DNA of 64,000 bases from assembly GCA_029319145.1 (NCBI GenBank), contig CP119753.1, forward strand, positions 1,612,001 to 1,676,000. Direction: 5' to 3'. This stretch comes from Microbacter sp. GSS18 (GTDB lineage: Bacteria > Actinomycetota > Actinomycetes > Actinomycetales > Microbacteriaceae). The notes beneath the pieces are model-generated. The model had not been told where the DNA came from. It did no database searches and saw only the letters and a program-made list of their open reading frames with translations. Below, in pieces: positions 60,911 to 64,000 of the stretch (position 1 is its first letter; the number at the start of each line of letters is the position of its first letter). The position numbers and the translations under genes were made by a program.

Positions 60911-61594
60911 ATGCAGTTCGCTGGAGTTCTCCCCGAGGATGCGCCTGACCCGCGGCTCGAACGTGAGGAACGGCTGAAGGACATGCCGGTCCCGATCGTC
61001 GTGCTCGTCCCGCAGCCGTCGGTAGAGTTCGTGGATTTCGCTGTCTCCACCACCGGTAGCGGTAGCGGCATCGATGCGATGACTGTCAGCATGTCGGCGA
61101 CGCTGTGGCGGGACCCGGTCGACAAGTCCGACCCGGTGAACCTCGCGGACCTCGACGAGGACACGCGCCGTGCGATCGACGAGGTGCCGCCCTGGCCGCG
61201 GCCGGCCTGGTTGGTCGAGTCCGTCGAGCGGATGCGGTTCCCAATGCTCTGGGAGGCTGTGCAGACGACCTGGCATCGTGAGGAGACTGAGTACAGCACC
61301 CTCGAGGCGTTGCTGGTGCAGCACACGAACTACGTCCTCATGAACCAGTTCCGCGATCAGCTTGGGCTTGGTGTGCACGATTGGTCGTCGCCCGCCCTGA
61401 CCTCAGAGCGTGTTGTGCGTGGCGGCGTCGACGTGTCGATCGATGGGGCTGTCGTCTCGGGTTCAGAGATCGACACCGACCCATTCGTCTACGCAGTAGG
61501 TGCAAAGCTCCCCAGCGGCGGCACCCTTACCGCCGTCGTCCCGCGAGATCACCTGCCGTATCTCATGCTTGCGTTCGTGCAGCGCCCCCGCTGA
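60911..61594 (+). CDS. Unrecognised tryptophan-rich protein, paralogue A
   Basis: A 227-aa soluble protein that I cannot assign to a family. It opens MQFAGVLPEDAPDP and carries a central core LADLDED, DEVPPWPRPAWL and PMLWEAV (about 78-117), then a helical part and a beta-rich C-terminus with two Asp-rich turns. No membrane helix, signal or catalytic signature is seen. The core is shared with the gene at 62611. GAGG lies 8 nt before the ATG; an in-frame upstream ATG (60794) has no support. GC is lower than in the conjugation operon. Confidence 0.75.
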   Translation: MQFAGVLPEDAPDPRLEREERLKDMPVPIVVLVPQPSVEFVDFAVSTTGSGSGIDAMTVSMSATLWRDPVDKSDPVNLADLDEDTRRAIDEVPPWPRPAWLVESVERMRFPMLWEAVQTTWHREETEYSTLEALLVQHTNYVLMNQFRDQLGLGVHDWSSPALTSERVVRGGVDVSIDGAVVSGSEIDTDPFVYAVGAKLPSGGTLTAVVPRDHLPYLMLAFVQRPR

Positions 61595-61682
61595 CACCCG
61601 CCTCACGCACAGGCGCCCGCAGGACGACCGGCATGGCGCCAGTGGTGCGTCTGACTGTTCGGTGGGCTGTGGGCAAGGCTGG

Positions 61683-61889
61683 CTATTGGGCTTCGTAGCG
61701 AAGCAGGTCGCCGGGTTGGCAGTCGAGGACTCGGCAGATCGCATCCAGTGTCGAGAACCTCACGGCCTTCGCGCGTCCGTTCTTGAGCACTGCGACGTTT
61801 GCCGGGGTGATGCCGATCGCGTCCGCGAAGTCGCCTACGCTCATTCCGCGTTCGGCCAGCATGCGATCGATGGTGATGCGGATCGTCAT
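61683..61889 (-). CDS. XRE-family regulator (YozG-like)
   Basis: A 68-aa Cro/C1-type helix-turn-helix protein: MSVGDFADAIGITPANVAVL holds the HTH and CQPGDLLRYE the typical C-terminus of the small YozG group. It follows a DUF2975 gene with a TGATG overlap. Such HTH-DUF2975 pairs are common, and the HTH protein is likely autoregulatory. Confidence 0.88.
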   Translation of the reverse strand: MTIRITIDRMLAERGMSVGDFADAIGITPANVAVLKNGRAKAVRFSTLDAICRVLDCQPGDLLRYEAQ

Positions 61890-62383
61890 CACACGACCTC
61901 GTCCAGCTCGGCGCGCATCACGATGGCGTTTCGCAGGAGCGACCGCAGAACGAGGGTGATACAGGCGACTGCGACGAGGGTGAGGCAGCCCATCGCCTGA
62001 ATGAGTGCGAGGAACGGGCTGCCCGCCTGGCCGTTGCTGATCACGACAAATCCAATGATGATCAACAGGACGGCACACCCGAAGGTGGCCACAAGTACAT
62101 CGACCCAAATGAGAGACGGGCGCGTGAGTACGGTTCCGCGGTAGATGCGGTGCACGAGTAGCATCACCATCGCGAGGGCGATGAGACCCAGAATCGTCAA
62201 GGTCATCGCAACCGCGAGGAGCGGATCCCGGAGGTCGGCATACTCGGGAAGGCTCGTGGCGACGTTCGTGGAGAAGCTGGGAAGAAGCGCGATCGCGCCG
62301 AGGCCGACGAGGAACAGTGCACCCAGGAGTGCCTCGGTGGTGACGACCAAAGCGAGTGGTGGACGCGGAAGATCGAGATTCAT
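61889..62383 (-). CDS. DUF2975-family membrane protein
   Basis: A 164-aa protein with four membrane helices (about 13-33, 55-75, 92-112 and 128-148). Membrane topology and the overlapping XRE gene match the DUF2975 family (B. subtilis YoaS type). It may sense a membrane or envelope signal and act on the XRE protein. A 22-bp palindrome lies 8 bp upstream. Confidence 0.8.
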   Translation of the reverse strand: MNLDLPRPPLALVVTTEALLGALFLVGLGAIALLPSFSTNVATSLPEYADLRDPLLAVAMTLTILGLIALAMVMLLVHRIYRGTVLTRPSLIWVDVLVATFGCAVLLIIIGFVVISNGQAGSPFLALIQAMGCLTLVAVACITLVLRSLLRNAIVMRAELDEVV

Positions 62384-62391
62384 GCATCGAG

Positions 62392-62413
62392 TATCGATAG
62401 ATATCCATCGATA
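62392..62413. promoter_or_regulatory. 22-bp operator-like palindrome
   Basis: TATCGATAGATATCCATCGATA is symmetric at 20 of 22 positions and AT-rich. It lies just upstream of the DUF2975-XRE start and is a likely binding site for that XRE protein. Confidence 0.6.
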
Positions 62414-62610
62414 GTCAATAGATCGTTTGAGATCCTTCCTACCGACCGGGCTGCGTGCCGTTCGGTTGTCTCCCTGTCGTGCGCCGGCCGCTGGGTGCAC
62501 GCTCCAGCGCCGGGGTTCGCAGAACCTGATGAGTGATCGCCGAACGGCGCCCACGCGCGTCGATTCCTCACCCTGGTGTGTGGTCGCGGCCGTGGAGGAG
62601 ACTCGGTCGC

Positions 62611-63306
62611 ATGGAGTTCGAGGGAGTGATGGGCGTCGACGCGCCGGATCCGATGGACGCCCAGTGGGAGCGCATCGCCCGGTGGCCTGTCCTGGTGTTC
62701 GGCTTGGCTCCTCAGCCGACGATCGAGATGTTTGGCCTATCGTCATTCGGTGGCGGATCGGACGGCTCCGGCTTGCGCCGCGCGCATGTCGGGGTGTCGT
62801 ACGTCGTGATCCGTAACCCTGCGGATCGGGCAGACCCTGCCAACCTCGCGGAACTCGACGAAGACGTGCAGCTTGCGCTAGACGAGGTCCCGCCATGGCC
62901 GCGACCGAAGTGGCTCATCGAGCAGACCGACCGGCAGCGATACCCGATGCTCTGGGAGGCCGTGCGGAGCAGCTGGTATCGCGACACCGCGAGGCGGCCG
63001 TCGCTCGCCGAGGCCCTCGTGGATCACACCACCGAGGTACTCAACAACAGTTTCCGTCGAGAACGGGGACTCGAAGGCGCGATGGGCGGGCTCCCTCCAG
63101 CACCGGACATCACCATCGCCAGCGTGCAGCACAACGCGGTCCTGCGAGTCGATGGAATCGACCGCCCAGCGGTCCTCCTGGACACAGATCCGCATGTCGT
63201 CGGCATCGGAACCGAACTCGACGCGGCCACCCTCGTCACTGTCGTCCTCACCCGCGACGAGTTCCGGTTCGTCCGGCTCGAACTGACAACTCTCGCCATG
63301 ACCTAA
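62611..63306 (+). CDS. Unrecognised tryptophan-rich protein, paralogue B
   Basis: A 231-aa soluble protein that I cannot assign to a family. It shares with paralogue A the DAPDP start, LDED, DEVPPWPRPKWL and YPMLWEAV core and the HT..VL.N.FR helix. Over the ~45-residue core about two thirds of residues are the same by eye; the rest has diverged strongly. The C-terminal part is beta-rich with DTDPHVVGIGTEL (A: DTDPFVYAVGAKL). A GGAGGAG ribosome site lies 11 nt before the ATG. GC is lower than in the operon. Confidence 0.75.
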   Translation: MEFEGVMGVDAPDPMDAQWERIARWPVLVFGLAPQPTIEMFGLSSFGGGSDGSGLRRAHVGVSYVVIRNPADRADPANLAELDEDVQLALDEVPPWPRPKWLIEQTDRQRYPMLWEAVRSSWYRDTARRPSLAEALVDHTTEVLNNSFRRERGLEGAMGGLPPAPDITIASVQHNAVLRVDGIDRPAVLLDTDPHVVGIGTELDAATLVTVVLTRDEFRFVRLELTTLAMT

Positions 63307-63387
63307 CCCGAACACTGCGAGACAGCATCCGGCCCGCAGGACGACCGAGTGTGCGGCGGGCGCGTCGCCTGCGCCAAAATGGACTGC

Positions 63388-63801
63388 ATGAGCTCATTCG
63401 CGCGCGCGGCGTCGGCGGTTGCAGCTTGCCTCGCCGTGATCGTGCTCGCCGGTTGCGCGGCGAACCCTGGGGTCGGATCGGTCAGCCGCGGCGTGCCGGA
63501 CGGTGTCACGCTCGACCCATTCAGCGAGGGACCGGCTGCGGTGTGGATCGACCGCGGCGAGTCGTTTGCGGTCGTGACCTTGGGCAGTTCGAGTTGTCCG
63601 GCGATGGCGACCGAGGTGAGCGCCTCGAGAGACGACCGCGTGTCCGTCACATTCGGACCCTCACCGAGCACCACGTGCACCGCAGACATGGCGCCCACGA
63701 CCCACACATTCGATCTCCCCGCAGGTGTCTCCGGTGACGCGATCAGTGTGGAGATCCACTTCGAGGAGTGGCCCGAGGTCTACACTATCGCGCTGGACTG
63801 A
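63388..63801 (+). CDS. Small secreted lipoprotein
   Basis: A ~137-aa lipoprotein: signal peptide SSFARAASAVAACLAVIVLA with lipobox LAGC, and a mature beta-rich domain with two cysteines (SSSCPAM, STTCTAD) that may form a disulfide. The function is unknown. ATG 63388 is preferred; ATG 63379 is an alternative. It lies 81 bp after paralogue B on the same strand. Confidence 0.75.
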   Translation: MSSFARAASAVAACLAVIVLAGCAANPGVGSVSRGVPDGVTLDPFSEGPAAVWIDRGESFAVVTLGSSSCPAMATEVSASRDDRVSVTFGPSPSTTCTADMAPTTHTFDLPAGVSGDAISVEIHFEEWPEVYTIALD

Positions 63802-63875
63802 GTTAGAGCGCGATCCGTACGTGCTACCCGCCCGGAGATGGATCGGCCGTGCGCAATGCGGGGCTGGTCGAGGCG

Positions 63876-64000
63876 CTAGTCGTCTACCGCGCGCGGGAGT
63901 ATGCCGCTCACGTGCCCATCTGCGTCGAGCACGTACAGCAGGTCGCCCTTCGCGATCCCGGTGACGGCGGGCCCGCGCAGGTCCGTGTGTCGGGGAGGAC
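63876..64000 (-). CDS. Partial unknown CDS at the window edge
   Basis: A minus-strand frame open to the window edge and ending at TAG 63876-63878. The visible end reads DLRGPAVTGIAKGDLLYVLD then DADGHVSGILPRAVDD, reminiscent of the last strand and loop of a CBS-like or regulatory domain. About 41 residues are visible, too few for a firm call. Confidence 0.35.
   Translation of the reverse strand, partial: PPRHTDLRGPAVTGIAKGDLLYVLDADGHVSGILPRAVDD

Noticed and set aside
63802..64000. Right attachment site of the element
   Set aside because: No sequence resembling the tRNA-Arg 3' end occurs near the right edge, so the boundary is not here.

Overview
The window is a high-GC actinobacterial chromosome segment that fits Microbacterium or a close relative in Microbacteriaceae. 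This rests on GC-rich third codon positions, frequent GTG/TTG starts, TAgnCT-type -10 boxes 6 nt before several start codons (leaderless mRNAs), a Rho with a very long disordered N-terminus, and the order rho-prfA ... prmC-sua5-wecA-atpI-atpBEFHAGDC. The assignment comes from gene content and style, not from a database match.

Layout. 1-307: C-terminus of a Mur-ligase-like protein. 344-3714: a pyruvate formate-lyase operon (pflB-pflA) behind two GntR/FadR-type operators. 3748-9427: housekeeping genes (dxr, FKBP lipoprotein, plsC-type acyltransferase, OsmC, asparaginase, alanine dehydrogenase). 9457-19861: an EssC/EccC-like FtsK-type ATPase, a PP2C phosphatase, a heterodimeric ABC exporter, an aldo/keto reductase, a membrane protein with a proline-rich tail, and yaaA. 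19916-26734: the complete F1Fo ATP synthase operon on the minus strand, followed upstream by atpI, wecA, sua5/tsaC and prmC. 30436-34908: cysK, a second cysK and cysE, a holin-family protein and glutamate decarboxylase; this block, mostly on the plus strand, separates prmC from prfA-rho. 34915-46712: prfA, rho, thrB, thrC, hom, lysA, an LmeA-like protein, argS and a transglutaminase-like protein, all minus strand. An SGNH hydrolase follows.

From a tRNA-Arg(CCG) gene at 47620 onward the sequence reads as the left part of an integrative conjugative element. It holds a tyrosine integrase beside the tRNA, a winged-helix regulator, and a tightly overlapping plus-strand conjugation operon (49680-60626). 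That operon encodes a VirB8-like anchored protein, an M23 peptidoglycan hydrolase, a DUF6112-like small membrane protein, a TrbL/VirB6-like protein, an SCO6880-like protein, a VirB4-type ATPase, a MinD/ParA-type ATPase, a VirD4/TraG coupling protein, an HNH-like protein, a DUF4913 protein and an SSB. No relaxase, replication protein or second att copy is visible, so the element probably continues past 64000.

Behind the operon, in lower-GC sequence (60.9-63.8 kb), lies apparent cargo. Two diverged copies of an unrecognised tryptophan-rich protein family flank a DUF2975/XRE regulator pair, and a small lipoprotein and a partial gene follow. The paralogue pair is the best candidate here for something undescribed. 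The function of this cargo cannot be inferred from the sequence alone.
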